Below, piece after piece: positions 8,353-16,725 of a DNA stretch of 52,279 bases. Below the pieces are notes generated by a model, which searched no databases, was not told where the DNA came from, and was given only the letters and a program-made list of their open reading frames with translations. Origin of the DNA: Clostridia bacterium. GTDB lineage: Bacteria > Bacillota > Clostridia > Oscillospirales > QAMX01. The first letter of the stretch is position 1. Each line of letters starts with the position of its first letter. A program made the translations under genes and the position numbers. The DNA lies in the NCBI GenBank assembly GCA_017441705.1, contig JAFRWU010000038.1, positions 1 through 52,279 of the forward strand, given 5' to 3'.

Positions 8353-8815
8353 CATGATTTTTGCCTTCCTGGGTCTGTCTTTGATCGAGGAAAAACCGCC
8401 GGAGCAGCCCGGCGCACTCTTCCTCCAGATGCCCGCCGCTGACGGCGGGCTTGTGATTCAGGGGATAGGAAAAGAGATCCAGTACGCTGACGCAGGCGCC
8501 TGCCTTCGGATCGTAGGCGCCGAACCAGATCTTCGGGATCCGGGCGGCGACGATCGCGCCGGCGCACATGGGGCACGGCTCCAGAGTCACGTAAAGCTCG
8601 CAGTCCGAAAGCCTCCAGGCGGAAAGCCGCCGGTTGGCCGCCGTGATGGCCTCCATCTCGGCATGTCCCGCCGCGTATCCTTCCTCCCGGCGGTTGGAGC
8701 CTTCGCCGACGATCTCTCCCCCGCGGGTGATCACGCACCCCACCGGGACCTCGCCGCGCTTGCCCGCTTCCCCGGCCAGAAAAAGCGCGCGGCGCATGAA
8801 TCTCTCCTCGTACAT
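8342..8815 (-). CDS. tadA: tRNA-specific adenosine deaminase
   Basis: TadA converts the wobble adenosine of tRNA-Arg(ACG) to inosine. The 157-residue protein has the zinc cytidine/adenosine deaminase motifs HAEMEAI (zinc ligand His51, catalytic Glu53) and PCPMC (Cys81, Cys84). Length and motif spacing fit the family. Two starts are possible: the ATG at 8815 matches the usual N-terminus of homologs but has a weak ribosome site. The ATG six codons later (8797) has GAGGAG at ideal distance. It is the second gene of the dehydrogenase operon, 9 bp after the first. Confidence 0.95.
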   Translation of the reverse strand: MYEERFMRRALFLAGEAGKRGEVPVGCVITRGGEIVGEGSNRREEGYAAGHAEMEAITAANRRLSAWRLSDCELYVTLEPCPMCAGAIVAARIPKIWFGAYDPKAGACVSVLDLFSYPLNHKPAVSGGHLEEECAGLLRRFFLDQRQTQEGKNHDGP

Positions 8816-8824
8816 AAAACGGTC

Positions 8825-9976
8825 TCAGAGCCTGGACATGACGTAATCGGCAAACTCCGCGGTGGTCGCTCCGTCGGAACGTCCGGTGACCGTCAGCTTT
8901 TTCTCCTCGAAGGAGCAGACGTCCAGCGCGCGGGCAAGCCTCTTCGCTTCGCCGGTCTTTCCGATGTGCTCCAGAAGCATCACCGTCGCCCGGAGCATCG
9001 AGCAGGGATCGGCGTACCGGTCGCGTCCCTCGGCCACCATGCGGGGCGCCGAGCCGTGGATCGCCTCAAACATGGCATATTTTTTCCCGATGTTGGCGCT
9101 GCCGGCGGTGCCGACGCCGCCCTGGAATTCCGCCGCCTCGTCGGTGATGATGTCGCCGTAGAGATTGGGCAGGACGAACACGTCGAAATCGGTCCGTCTC
9201 TTTTCGTCCACCAGCTTCGCGGTCATGATATCGATGAACCAGTCGTCAGCCTGAAGCTCCGGATACTCCTTCGCCATATCGTAGAAAATACGCAGGAATT
9301 TACCGTCGGTGGTCTTGATGATGTTCGCCTTGGTGACGCAGGTGACGCGCCGTCTGCCGTTCTGCCGCGCGTATTCGAAGGCCAGCCGGCAGATCCTTTC
9401 GCATCCTTCGTCGGTGGCGATCGTGAAGTCCACGCCCAGCTCCGGGGTCACATTGGAGCCGAGGCTTCCCACCGCGTAGCCGCCTTCCGTATTCTCACGG
9501 AAGAAGCGCCAGTCGATCCCCTTGTCCGGGACCTTGACCGGGCGCACGTTGGCGAAAAGATCCAGCGCCTTGCGCATGGCGACGTTGGCCGATTCGATGT
9601 TGGGCCAGGGGTCGCCGGCTTTCGGGGTCGTGGTAGGCCCCTTCAGGATCACGGGGCAGGTCTTGATCTCCGCCAGAACGTCGTCGGGAATGGCCTTCCC
9701 CGCCGCGGCGCGGTTTTCGATGGTCAGGCCGTCGATGGGGACCAGCTCGATCTTCCCCGCGTCGATCTCATCCTTCAGGATCCGGGAAAGCACTCTCGCC
9801 GCCTCGTGCGTGATGCGGGGGCCGATGCCGTCGCCGCCGCAGACGCCGATGCGCAGGGTGGGAAGCGATGCAAAATCCAGAAAATCCCCTTCCGCTTTGA
9901 TGGTTTCCAGCCTTTTCATCTGTCCTCTCAGGACGGTTTCGTAATGCGCAAGCGCTTTTTTGATCTGTTCTTCCAT
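8825..9976 (-). CDS. Isocitrate/isopropylmalate-type dehydrogenase (probably NAD-dependent isocitrate dehydrogenase)
   Basis: This is a 383-residue beta-decarboxylating dehydrogenase. It shows GDGIGPRITHEA at the start, the substrate-loop serine (WPNIESANVAMRKALD), RENTEGGY, and the metal/cofactor region DIITDEAAEFQGGVGTAGSANIG followed by EAIHGSAPRM. The NIESANVAMRK segment fits isocitrate rather than isopropylmalate enzymes, and no leu genes are nearby. The nucleotide loop lacks the Lys-Tyr pair of NADP enzymes, which suggests NAD. It has an AAAGGAAAG ribosome site and a near-perfect promoter, and heads the five-gene operon ending at the flavodoxin-like gene. Exact cofactor and substrate are inferred. 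Confidence 0.85.
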   Translation of the reverse strand: MEEQIKKALAHYETVLRGQMKRLETIKAEGDFLDFASLPTLRIGVCGGDGIGPRITHEAARVLSRILKDEIDAGKIELVPIDGLTIENRAAAGKAIPDDVLAEIKTCPVILKGPTTTPKAGDPWPNIESANVAMRKALDLFANVRPVKVPDKGIDWRFFRENTEGGYAVGSLGSNVTPELGVDFTIATDEGCERICRLAFEYARQNGRRRVTCVTKANIIKTTDGKFLRIFYDMAKEYPELQADDWFIDIMTAKLVDEKRRTDFDVFVLPNLYGDIITDEAAEFQGGVGTAGSANIGKKYAMFEAIHGSAPRMVAEGRDRYADPCSMLRATVMLLEHIGKTGEAKRLARALDVCSFEEKKLTVTGRSDGATTAEFADYVMSRL

Positions 9977-10026
9977 GCTCTTTCCTTTCTCCGGGAATCC
10001 AGCTGCCGAAAAGCTTGTCTTCGTCT

Positions 10027-10055
10027 ATTATAGATTTCTTCCCGCCGTTTGTCAA
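10027..10055 (-). promoter_or_regulatory. Consensus housekeeping promoter of the dehydrogenase-tadA operon
   Basis: Minus-strand TTGACA (10050-10055), 17-bp spacer and TATAAT (10027-10032): a perfect sigma-A consensus about 50 bases upstream of the dehydrogenase start. Confidence 0.92.
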
Positions 10056-10105
10056 GGCGAGGAGGCGCGCTTCCGGTCTTCCCGTCCCGGCAAGTCCGGA
10101 CAAAG

Positions 10106-10141
10106 AAAAACGCCGGGTACGGCGACCGTACCCGGCGTTTT
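10106..10141 (-). terminator. Terminator after ispH-rpsA
   Basis: A 16-bp perfect stem (10107-10122 with 10126-10141), three-base loop, with TTTTTCTTT following on the minus strand. Confidence 0.92.
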
Positions 10142-10151
10142 GACCGGTGGA

Positions 10152-12185
10152 TTATTCCTCGGCGGGAGCTTCAACGGGAGCTTCCCCGGCGGGGACTTCT
10201 TCTGCGGGAGCCTCTTCCGCCGGAGCTTCCGGAGCGGGAGCTTCTTCCTCCTCCGCCGCAAAGAGCGCGGAGTTGTCGGCCTGCCGCATGGACAGGGAGA
10301 CCTTCTTTTTCTCGTCGTCGATCTCGATGATCTTGACGAAGACGCGCATGCCTTCGCTCACCACTTCGTCGGGGCGGGCGATCCGGCGGTCGGCGATCTG
10401 GGAAATATGGATCAGGCCGTCCACGCCCGGAACGATCTCGGCAAAGGCGCCGAAGGGCATATTCTTGACGATGCGGACTTCCGCCACGTCGCCCACGTCG
10501 TAGGTATCGCGGAAAACCTTCCAGGGATTCAGGTTCGGATCCTTGTAGCCCAGGGAGATCTTTCTCTTTTCGGGATCGAAGCCGATGACGTAAACTTCGA
10601 TCTCGTCGCCCACCGAAACGACCTCGGCGGGATTCTTGATGCGGGACCAGGAGAGCTCGGTGATATGGACCATGCCGTCCACGCCGCCGATATCCACGAA
10701 CGCGCCGTAGGAAGTCAGGGACTTGACGGTGCCCTTGTATCTCTTGCCGACCTCGATGTTCGCCCAGATCTCTTCGACTCTGGCGCGGCGCTCGGCGTAT
10801 TCCGCAGCGCGGATGGAGCCCTTCACGCGGCGGCGCTGACGGTTGACCTCGATGATCGAGACCTTGACCTTCTTCTTCAGAAGATCCGACATGGGGGCGT
10901 CCTTCGGAAGTCCGGTGAGGGAAGCGGGGACGAAGATCTGCACGCCGTTGGCGTTGACGATCACGCCGCCCTTGTTGTCCTCGACCACGGTGCCTTCCAG
11001 AATGGCTCTCTTCTCCACGGCGTCTTCCAGATTGTCCCAGGCCTTCATGGCGTCGACTCTCTTCTTCGAGAGCATGACGGTCCCTTCGGCGTCGCTGACC
11101 TTGCCGACAAAGACCTCGATCTCGTCGCCGACCTTCACGATGTCCTCAGGCTTCACGTTGGGAGAGTCGGTCAGTTCGGTAAGCGGAATGAATCCGGCGT
11201 GCTTGGTGCCGAGATCCACCTGGACCTCGGTGCCGGTGATATTGGTGACAATACCGGTTACCCTTTCCCCCGTATGTAAAGTCTTGATGGAGTTCCCCAG
11301 CATATCCGCAAAGGATTCTTCCTCCGGGACAGCGGTCTTGAGTTCTTCACTCATGATTTGTACGACCTCCTTGATCACGTTGTCCGGTACGCTTGCTCCG
11401 GCCGTGATCCCAATTTTTTCGCACTCCTTAAAAAGGTTTTGGGGAAGAGTAGCGCGTATGTCGTCTGCCGATTCGATGCGGTAAACGGGTTTTCCTGTCC
11501 TGGCGCAAACCTCCGCAAGCTTTCGCGTGTTGGCGCTCAGCGCGTCGCCGATCACGATCACGGCGTCGGTTTTTTCTGCCAGGTCCGCTGCTTCCTTCTG
11601 TCTTTTTTCAGTAGCAAAACATATTGTATCAAAAATCAGCGCGTTTGTACAGTACTTTTCGAAAATTTTTGCAAATTCCCGAAATAGCACGAGATCGGCG
11701 GTCGTTTGCTCCACCACCGAGACCTCCGCGTCCCCCAGCAGTCTGACCGCAGTCTCGTCTCCCATGGCGACGATACGCGAATCGGGGGCTTCTCCCGCAA
11801 TTCCGAGCACCTCCGGATGGTCGATTTGTCCTACGATCACCGGGATTCTTCCTTTTTGATGCTCCTCCGCGACAATTCTGTGAATCTTCTCCACGGAGGG
11901 GCACGTGGCGTTGACGATCTGGCAATTTTTTGCGCGAAGTTTCTCAAAGACCGCCGGAGGTTCTCCGTGCGCCCGGATCAGCACCCGGGCGCCGTCGGGG
12001 ATTTCTTCCGCAGACGACGCGGGGATCACCCCTTTTCTCCGGAGCGAATCCACCACGCCCTGGTTGTGCACCAGCTTTCCCAGGGTATAGACCGGCCCTT
12101 CCTCAGCCGCCTTTCCGGCCATTTTGACCGCCCTGTCCACGCCGTAGCAGAACCCCGCGTTTTTGGCAAGGACGATTTCCTTCAC
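10152..12185 (-). CDS. ispH-rpsA: Fused HMBPP reductase (IspH) and ribosomal protein S1
   Basis: This is a 677-residue fusion. Residues 1-285 are IspH, the last enzyme of the MEP isoprenoid pathway, which reduces HMBPP to IPP and DMAPP with a 4Fe-4S cluster. The three cluster cysteines are visible at 13 (GFCYGV), 95 (NATCPSV) and 189 (DTICFAT), with the HNQGVV and RAHGEPP histidine motifs and a VEQTT motif. Residues about 305-630 carry four S1 RNA-binding repeats (for example SYGAFVDIGGVDGMVHITEL), followed by an acidic Ala/Pro/Glu tail. This fusion is known in Clostridia. The start is GTG, one base after the plsC stop. It is the last gene of the RpiR-headed operon and is followed by a strong terminator. 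Confidence 0.95.
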   Translation of the reverse strand: MKEIVLAKNAGFCYGVDRAVKMAGKAAEEGPVYTLGKLVHNQGVVDSLRRKGVIPASSAEEIPDGARVLIRAHGEPPAVFEKLRAKNCQIVNATCPSVEKIHRIVAEEHQKGRIPVIVGQIDHPEVLGIAGEAPDSRIVAMGDETAVRLLGDAEVSVVEQTTADLVLFREFAKIFEKYCTNALIFDTICFATEKRQKEAADLAEKTDAVIVIGDALSANTRKLAEVCARTGKPVYRIESADDIRATLPQNLFKECEKIGITAGASVPDNVIKEVVQIMSEELKTAVPEEESFADMLGNSIKTLHTGERVTGIVTNITGTEVQVDLGTKHAGFIPLTELTDSPNVKPEDIVKVGDEIEVFVGKVSDAEGTVMLSKKRVDAMKAWDNLEDAVEKRAILEGTVVEDNKGGVIVNANGVQIFVPASLTGLPKDAPMSDLLKKKVKVSIIEVNRQRRRVKGSIRAAEYAERRARVEEIWANIEVGKRYKGTVKSLTSYGAFVDIGGVDGMVHITELSWSRIKNPAEVVSVGDEIEVYVIGFDPEKRKISLGYKDPNLNPWKVFRDTYDVGDVAEVRIVKNMPFGAFAEIVPGVDGLIHISQIADRRIARPDEVVSEGMRVFVKIIEIDDEKKKVSLSMRQADNSALFAAEEEEAPAPEAPAEEAPAEEVPAGEAPVEAPAEE

Positions 12186-12186
12186 G

Positions 12187-12801
12187 TTACCAACCCTCTC
12201 CTACGCTTCTGCCGAGCTCGCGGATCTTCTCCAGCGTCTCGGACGCGATCCGGCGATACGCGGCGCCGGGCCGTTCCCCCTCCATCCTCTCGGGCCGGAA
12301 GGCGTCGCCCACCACCACGGTCTTCCTGCGGAAGGGGGCGAGATAGGGAGTGATGTAGACCGGCAGGATCACGCAGTCGGCCTTCAGGGCGATCATGCCG
12401 ATCCCCGGCAGAGCGGGGATCTCGTCGAGGCCCCGCAGCCGGCGGGAGCCCTCCGGGAACACCAGGACCGGCTTTCCCTTGTCGATCTCCTCGATGGCGT
12501 GCTTGATGGAGGCCACGTCGCTGGAGCGCTGATCGATCGGGAAGGCGCCGAGTCTTCTGAGGAAGTAATTCTTGACCTTGCCCTTGAAGATCGAGGATTT
12601 CGCCATATACCGGATCCGGCGGAAGGGCCCGAAGGCCATGGTCACGAAGACCGGATCGGAATACGCCGTGTGATTGGCGCAGATCAGGATCTTCGTCTTT
12701 CTCCCCGGGATCTTTCTCAGGTTTTTCATGCGCAGGAAAAAGGCGAGCTTGAAGCCGATCCACACCAGGAGATACAGCAGCGGATAAAACACTTCGATCA
12801 T
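12187..12801 (-). CDS. plsC: 1-acyl-sn-glycerol-3-phosphate acyltransferase
   Basis: This is a 204-residue membrane-associated acyltransferase that forms phosphatidic acid from lysophosphatidic acid. Evidence is an N-terminal hydrophobic anchor (FYPLLYLLVWIGFKLAFFL), the catalytic HX4D box (NHTAYSD, His44 to Asp49), the acceptor motif FPEGSR (117-120 region) and PVYITPY. The ATG chosen overlaps the cmk stop as ATGA; a longer frame upstream would run deep into cmk. Its place between cmk and ispH is a common Clostridia arrangement. Confidence 0.92.
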   Translation of the reverse strand: MIEVFYPLLYLLVWIGFKLAFFLRMKNLRKIPGRKTKILICANHTAYSDPVFVTMAFGPFRRIRYMAKSSIFKGKVKNYFLRRLGAFPIDQRSSDVASIKHAIEEIDKGKPVLVFPEGSRRLRGLDEIPALPGIGMIALKADCVILPVYITPYLAPFRRKTVVVGDAFRPERMEGERPGAAYRRIASETLEKIRELGRSVGEGW

Positions 12802-13466
12802 ATCCCGAACCTCTTTTCCACAAGCTCCGAAAGGAGCCCGATCGTTTCCTCGATGCCCCTTCCGGTGGTATCCACGATCACCGCGTCGCATGCGGGCTTC
12901 AGGGGCGCGACCGCGCGGTGGCTGTCGTTGTAGTCCCGTTCCCGCACCTGGCGGAGGGTGTCTTCATACGTCACGTCCACCCCCTTGGCAAGGAGCTCCA
13001 GCGTGCGTCTTCTGGCCCGTTCCTCGGCCGAGGCGGTGAGAAAGATCTTCAGCTCCGCGTCGGGAAGCACCACCGTGCCGATGTCCCGGCCGTCCATGAT
13101 CACGTCGTATTTCCGCGCAAAATCCCGCTGCAGGTCCAGGAGCTTCGCTCTGACCTCCGGCAGCGCCGACACGTCGGACGCGTACAGAGACACCTCCGGC
13201 GTGCGGATCAGCCGCGTGACCTCCTCGTCCCCGAGAAAGACGTGCTGTCCCTCCCCGTCGTGGGTCAGAGAGACCTTGATCGCGGGGAGGAGCGGGATCA
13301 GCTTATCGATCTCCTCCCTGCCGATGCCGGCCCGGAGGGCGTAAAGCCCCACCACCCGGTAGATCGCGCCGGTATCCACGTAAAGCAATCCGTATTTTTC
13401 GGCGAGCGCCTTGACCATGGTGCTCTTTCCCGCGCCCGAGGGCCCGTCCACCGCTATTTTCTTCAT
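12798..13466 (-). CDS. cmk: Cytidylate kinase
   Basis: This 222-residue (d)CMP kinase makes CDP and dCDP for nucleotide and phospholipid supply. It has P-loop DGPSGAGKST (residues 7-16), the DTGAIYR substrate motif, and the CMP-specific motif DGRDIGTVVLPDA with the lid region ASAEERARRR. Length fits the family. The ATG overlaps the flavoprotein stop by 4 bp; AAGGG lies about 10 bases upstream. Its product feeds CDP-activated lipid synthesis, which fits the adjacent plsC. Confidence 0.96.
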   Translation of the reverse strand: MKKIAVDGPSGAGKSTMVKALAEKYGLLYVDTGAIYRVVGLYALRAGIGREEIDKLIPLLPAIKVSLTHDGEGQHVFLGDEEVTRLIRTPEVSLYASDVSALPEVRAKLLDLQRDFARKYDVIMDGRDIGTVVLPDAELKIFLTASAEERARRRTLELLAKGVDVTYEDTLRQVRERDYNDSHRAVAPLKPACDAVIVDTTGRGIEETIGLLSELVEKRFGI

Positions 13467-14725
13467 GGATTCATCCCTTCTTCTCTCTCCGTCTTTGCCA
13501 GGACGGCAGCCGCGCGTCCCGCCGCGCGCCCGGTGGCCATGGCGATCTGCATATTGTATCCGCCGGTGTAGGCGTCCACGTCCAGGACCTCTCCGGCAAA
13601 ATACAGGCCCTTCACAAGCTTCGACGCCATGGTGCGGGGATCCACCTCCCGCACGTCGACCCCTCCCCGGGTGACGATGGCTTCTTCCACCGGGCGGAGT
13701 CCCGTGATCCGGAGCGAGGTGCCTTTCAGCCCCTTCGCCAGAGCCTGCCGTTCCCCGCGGGTCAGATCCCGCGCCTTTTTCCGGGGGTCCACGCCGCATC
13801 TTGCGACGAAGGGGCGGGCGAGACTCTGCGGCAGAAGGCTCCGCGCCAGATTTCCCGTTTCCTTTTCTCCCCCTTCGGCGATCTCGCGCAGCAGCCTGCG
13901 GTCCAGCGTCCCGTCGTCCAGCGCCGGCTTGAAATCGATCTCGATCCTCTTTTCGGACGCGGCCCTTTCAAAGTGTGCGCTTCCCGAAAGAATCACGGGG
14001 CCCGAAACGCCGAAATGCGTGAAAAGCATCTCCCCGAATTCCTCAAAGACCTTCTTCCCGTCCTCAAAAAAGCGCACCGAGACGTTCCGGAGCGAAACCC
14101 CCATGGCCGCGCGGCAGAGTCCCTCGTCGGAAACAAGCGCCGAAAGCGACGCTCCCGGCTCCCTGATCGCGTGTCCCGCGTCCTCTGCAAAACGGTACCC
14201 GTCCCCCGTGGAGCCGGTGGCGGGATAGGAAAGCCCTCCCGTGGCGACGATCACGGTCCGCGCCCCGATCTCTTCTTTTTCGCCGGTCGTCAGGCCTTTG
14301 ATCCTTCCCTCGCGGATCCGGAGGGCTTTGACGCGCGCGATCTTCTTTTCCGCCCCGGCGGCGTAGTCCGCGAGACCGCGGGCGATATCGGCGGCCTTGT
14401 CGGAAACCGGGAACACCCGCCTTCCCCGTTCGGTTTTCAAGGGAATGCCCCGGGAGAGGAAAAACGCCTTGGCGTCGGCGGGCGTGAAGGCGGAAAGGGC
14501 GCTGTAAAGGAACTTCGGATTGCGCGGAACGTTATCAAGGACCGTGCGCACGTCGGTATCGTTGGTGACGTTGCACCGGCCCTTTCCGGTAATATACAGT
14601 TTTTTCCCCGGCACGGCCAGCTTGTCCAGGAGCAGGACCGACGCCCCTTCCTCCAGAGCCCGTCCCGCCGCCATCAGTCCCGCCGGCCCCGCGCCGATCA
14701 CCGCCACGTCATAGAGCCCGGTCAT
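13463..14725 (-). CDS. HI0933-family FAD-dependent flavoprotein
   Basis: This 420-residue protein belongs to the BaiN/HI0933 (YhiN-like) family of NAD(P)/FAD-dependent oxidoreductases. The FAD dinucleotide fold is VIGAGPAGLMAAG (residues 9-21). GKKLYITGKGRCNVTN, ATGGLSYPATGSTGDGY and the C-terminal FAGEVLDVDAYTGGYNMQIA are family signatures. The physiological reaction of the family is poorly defined, although one member is a bile-acid enzyme. The start overlaps the RpiR stop as ATGA. It is commonly seen next to cmk in Clostridia, so it is probably a conserved neighbour rather than a functional partner. Confidence 0.92.
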   Translation of the reverse strand: MTGLYDVAVIGAGPAGLMAAGRALEEGASVLLLDKLAVPGKKLYITGKGRCNVTNDTDVRTVLDNVPRNPKFLYSALSAFTPADAKAFFLSRGIPLKTERGRRVFPVSDKAADIARGLADYAAGAEKKIARVKALRIREGRIKGLTTGEKEEIGARTVIVATGGLSYPATGSTGDGYRFAEDAGHAIREPGASLSALVSDEGLCRAAMGVSLRNVSVRFFEDGKKVFEEFGEMLFTHFGVSGPVILSGSAHFERAASEKRIEIDFKPALDDGTLDRRLLREIAEGGEKETGNLARSLLPQSLARPFVARCGVDPRKKARDLTRGERQALAKGLKGTSLRITGLRPVEEAIVTRGGVDVREVDPRTMASKLVKGLYFAGEVLDVDAYTGGYNMQIAMATGRAAGRAAAVLAKTEREEGMNP

Positions 14726-15582
14726 TTGATCTTCTCATAGACCTCGTATTCGTCCCAGATTTTTTCCAGTTTTTCAAAATTTGCGTACACGTCTTCCTTC
14801 CGCTGCATCCCCACCGCCACGATCAGCGCGTTGATCAGGCTCATCGGCGCGATCAGGGAATCCACAAAGGAAACCATCGCCCCTCTCGCCAGAAGCGCGA
14901 GATCCGCCGCTTCCGCCAGAGGAGAAGTCTTGCTGTCGGTGATGGCGATGGTCTTCGCGCCCTGGGCGCGCGCCAGCCTGACCGCCTTGACGGTGCGGCG
15001 GCTGTAGCGCGGATAGGAGATCCCCACCACCACGTCGTCCTTGCCCGCATGGAGAAGCTGCTCGAACACCTCGCTTGCGGTATTGGAGGAGATCTGCTTC
15101 ACGCCGGGCAGCATCAGATTCAGATAAAAGGCGAGGAAGGAGGCCGGCGCGGAAGAAGAGCGGACGCCGATCACGTAGATATGCCCCGCCGAAAGGATCG
15201 CCTCTACCGCGTCGTGAAAGACCTTCTTGTCCAGGCCGGAAAGGGTCTCCCGGATGCTTTCGGCGTCGGCGTTCATGACCTTGGTCACCATATCTTCTTC
15301 CCGGTAGATCCGGTCGGTGATGGCCATCCTTTCGGTGGAGGTCAGCTTGTTGCGCACCAGCTCGCGCAGCGCCTCCGCCAGCTCGGGGTATCCCTTGTAG
15401 CCCACCTCCGAGGCAAAGCGCACCACGGTGGATTCGCTGGTTCCCGAGGCCGCGCCGAGCTTCGCCGCCGTCATAAAGGCAGCCTTTTCGTAATGATCCC
15501 GGATATAGCGGGCAATGGCCTTTTGCCCTTTGGAAAACTCCCGGTCATGCGTCTCCAGATACCGGAGCAGATCCTTTGCCAT
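14722..15582 (-). CDS. MurR/RpiR-family transcriptional regulator
   Basis: This is a 286-residue regulator with an N-terminal RpiR helix-turn-helix (about 1-77; SESTVVRFASEVGYKGYPEL) and a C-terminal SIS phosphosugar-binding domain (about 125-240; IYVIGVRSSSAPASFLAFYL and VVGISYPRYSRRTVKAVRLA). Family members sense phosphosugars. It heads the operon continuing through the flavoprotein, cmk, plsC and ispH-rpsA, and has its own consensus promoter. No sugar genes are adjacent, so its ligand and targets are unknown. Confidence 0.93.
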   Translation of the reverse strand: MAKDLLRYLETHDREFSKGQKAIARYIRDHYEKAAFMTAAKLGAASGTSESTVVRFASEVGYKGYPELAEALRELVRNKLTSTERMAITDRIYREEDMVTKVMNADAESIRETLSGLDKKVFHDAVEAILSAGHIYVIGVRSSSAPASFLAFYLNLMLPGVKQISSNTASEVFEQLLHAGKDDVVVGISYPRYSRRTVKAVRLARAQGAKTIAITDSKTSPLAEAADLALLARGAMVSFVDSLIAPMSLINALIVAVGMQRKEDVYANFEKLEKIWDEYEVYEKIK

Positions 15583-15665
15583 GTCGAATCTTTCCCCCGT
15601 CGTTCCGCACGGCGCCGTCTTCCCGGAAACCCGGCTGAAGAGAGGCGCGCATGCTGCTTTGTCTC

Positions 15666-15694
15666 AGTTTAGCAGATTTCGCCCCCCGTGTCAA
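15666..15694 (-). promoter_or_regulatory. Housekeeping promoter of the RpiR-cmk-plsC-ispH operon
   Basis: Minus-strand TTGACA (15689-15694), 17-bp spacer and TAAACT (15666-15671). It drives the rpiR gene about 80 bases downstream. Confidence 0.88.
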
Positions 15695-15721
15695 TGAAAA
15701 CCCTGCCGGGGCGCCCCGTCT

Positions 15722-15940
15722 TCACGGGTCGAAGGGGATCAGTCCCGCGTCTTCTCCGGGATGCGTCGCGCCGGTCCCGCCTCTCTTCTCTCGCTCCCGG
15801 AGCCCCGCCAGGAACAGGAAGGCAAGCCCGACCAGGACCTCCCAATCGTCCTTGCCCTTTCCCGTCAGAAGAAGAAAAATCAGGAGAAGGAGGAGAAGAT
15901 CCTCCCGGTTCAGATTCAGGTTTGCGGGAAACCGGTTCAC
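15722..15940 (-). CDS. Small Leu-rich membrane protein, unrecognised
   Basis: This 72-residue protein is not a family I can name. It starts with a short polar stretch, then has an almost pure Leu/Ile run (DLLLLLLIFLLLTGKG), a charged break (KGKDDWE) and a second hydrophobic segment (VLVGLAFLFLAGL). The rest is a polar Gly/Pro-containing tail, so it is probably a two-helix membrane hairpin. Its start overlaps the stop of the 111-residue gene by 4 bp, giving a coupled trio of small genes. Clostridia genomes often hold similar Leu-rich mini-proteins of unknown role. Confidence 0.65.
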   Translation of the reverse strand: MNRFPANLNLNREDLLLLLLIFLLLTGKGKDDWEVLVGLAFLFLAGLREREKRGGTGATHPGEDAGLIPFDP

Positions 15941-16272
15941 GCTTTCTCCTCCCCGAAAAGCTTCGCCGCGCCGCGCGCGGCCCGGCAGAGCTTCATCACG
16001 CGGATGGCTTCGTCCACCCGCCCGGCCCGTTCCTCGCTCATAAAGGGGCGAAGCGAGGAAAGGAGCCTCGCGCCGTCGTCCTCCCGGCTCGCCTCGCCGA
16101 GAAGCTCCATCAGTCCGAAAAGGATCTTCGGGTCGATCCCGCCGGTCCCCTCCGGCGCGTCCTTCTCCCCCTTTTCCGCCTCTTTCTCCGGCGGCGCGGC
16201 GCCGGAAGCTTCTCCCCCGGCGTTTCCTCCCCCGAAAAGGCCCTTCATCAGGGCGTCAAGCTGATCCTCCAC
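15937..16272 (-). CDS. Small helical protein of unknown function
   Basis: This 111-residue protein has a short N-terminal segment (LDALMKGLFGGGNAGG), a low-complexity charged Glu/Lys/Gly linker (about 18-45) and a helical C-terminal part (ILFGLMELLGEA, then LLSSLRPFMSEERAGRVDEA and IRVMKLCRAARG). The phrase LLxxLRPxxSxERxxRVDxAIR resembles a widespread but undescribed Clostridia family. It lies 9 bp after the 94-residue gene and overlaps the Leu-rich gene. No catalytic motif is visible; a membrane-peripheral scaffold role is only a guess. Confidence 0.65.
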   Translation of the reverse strand: MEDQLDALMKGLFGGGNAGGEASGAAPPEKEAEKGEKDAPEGTGGIDPKILFGLMELLGEASREDDGARLLSSLRPFMSEERAGRVDEAIRVMKLCRAARGAAKLFGEEKA

Positions 16273-16281
16273 GGCGCCGCC

Positions 16282-16566
16282 TCATTCCCGGAGCGCGGCG
16301 ATCAGGCGCGTCAGGATCCTCTCTCCCTCCGGCTCCGCAAAGAGCCGCGCCATGATCGCCCGCAGCTCACCCGCGTCGCCCGCCGCCGCCTTTTCAAACG
16401 CCGCCTTCATTTTCGCGGGATCGCTTCCCGTCAGGTACAGAAGGGCCGTGAGCTTTTTCCCGTCCTCTCCCGCAAGGATGGGCAGAAGCTTCATAAGCTT
16501 TTTGCGCGCGTCCCCCTGGGCAAGCTCTCCGATCCAGCCCTCCCGGTCGTTCCGTTCCTCTGTCAT
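16282..16566 (-). CDS. Small Leu/Lys-rich helical protein of unknown function
   Basis: This 94-residue all-helical protein has no recognised domain. Its middle (KKLMKLLPILAGEDGKKLTA) has the same Leu-Leu-x-Pro/charged/basic-helix pattern as the second protein of the trio (LLSSLRPFMSEERAGRVDEA), which hints at a distant relation. It is the first gene of the trio, with an AGAGAGGGGAA ribosome site before the ATG. A TATACT-like -10 (CATATACT on the minus strand, about 16609-16616) sits upstream with no clear -35; this could be weak housekeeping or an early mother-cell type box. Confidence 0.65.
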   Translation of the reverse strand: MTEERNDREGWIGELAQGDARKKLMKLLPILAGEDGKKLTALLYLTGSDPAKMKAAFEKAAAGDAGELRAIMARLFAEPEGERILTRLIAALRE

Positions 16567-16657
16567 CCCGTTCCCCTCTCTTCTTTTCGCCGGTTTTCCG
16601 ACGGGTTTCTCTATCAGTATATGTCGGAGTCCCGCCGGCGATCACCCGAAAACGATC

Positions 16658-16685
16658 GAAGCCGGACCGCGTGCGGTCCGGCTTC
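16658..16685 (-). terminator. Hairpin after htrA
   Basis: A perfect 13-bp stem (16658-16670 with 16673-16685) follows the protease gene on the minus strand. The U tract is weak (CGTTTTC), so efficiency is uncertain. Confidence 0.6.
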
Positions 16686-16725
16686 AACTCGGAGGAATTT
16701 ATGAAAGAGAGAGGAATTGTCTTTG

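Noticed and set aside
5842..8442. Long plus-strand open frame opposite the PMT gene
   Set aside because: Low-complexity antisense translation without ribosome site or motif; the minus strand encodes a recognised family.
8825..9976. 3-isopropylmalate dehydrogenase (leuB) identity
   Set aside because: The substrate-loop motif fits isocitrate enzymes better and there is no leucine gene context, though the cofactor and substrate remain inferred.
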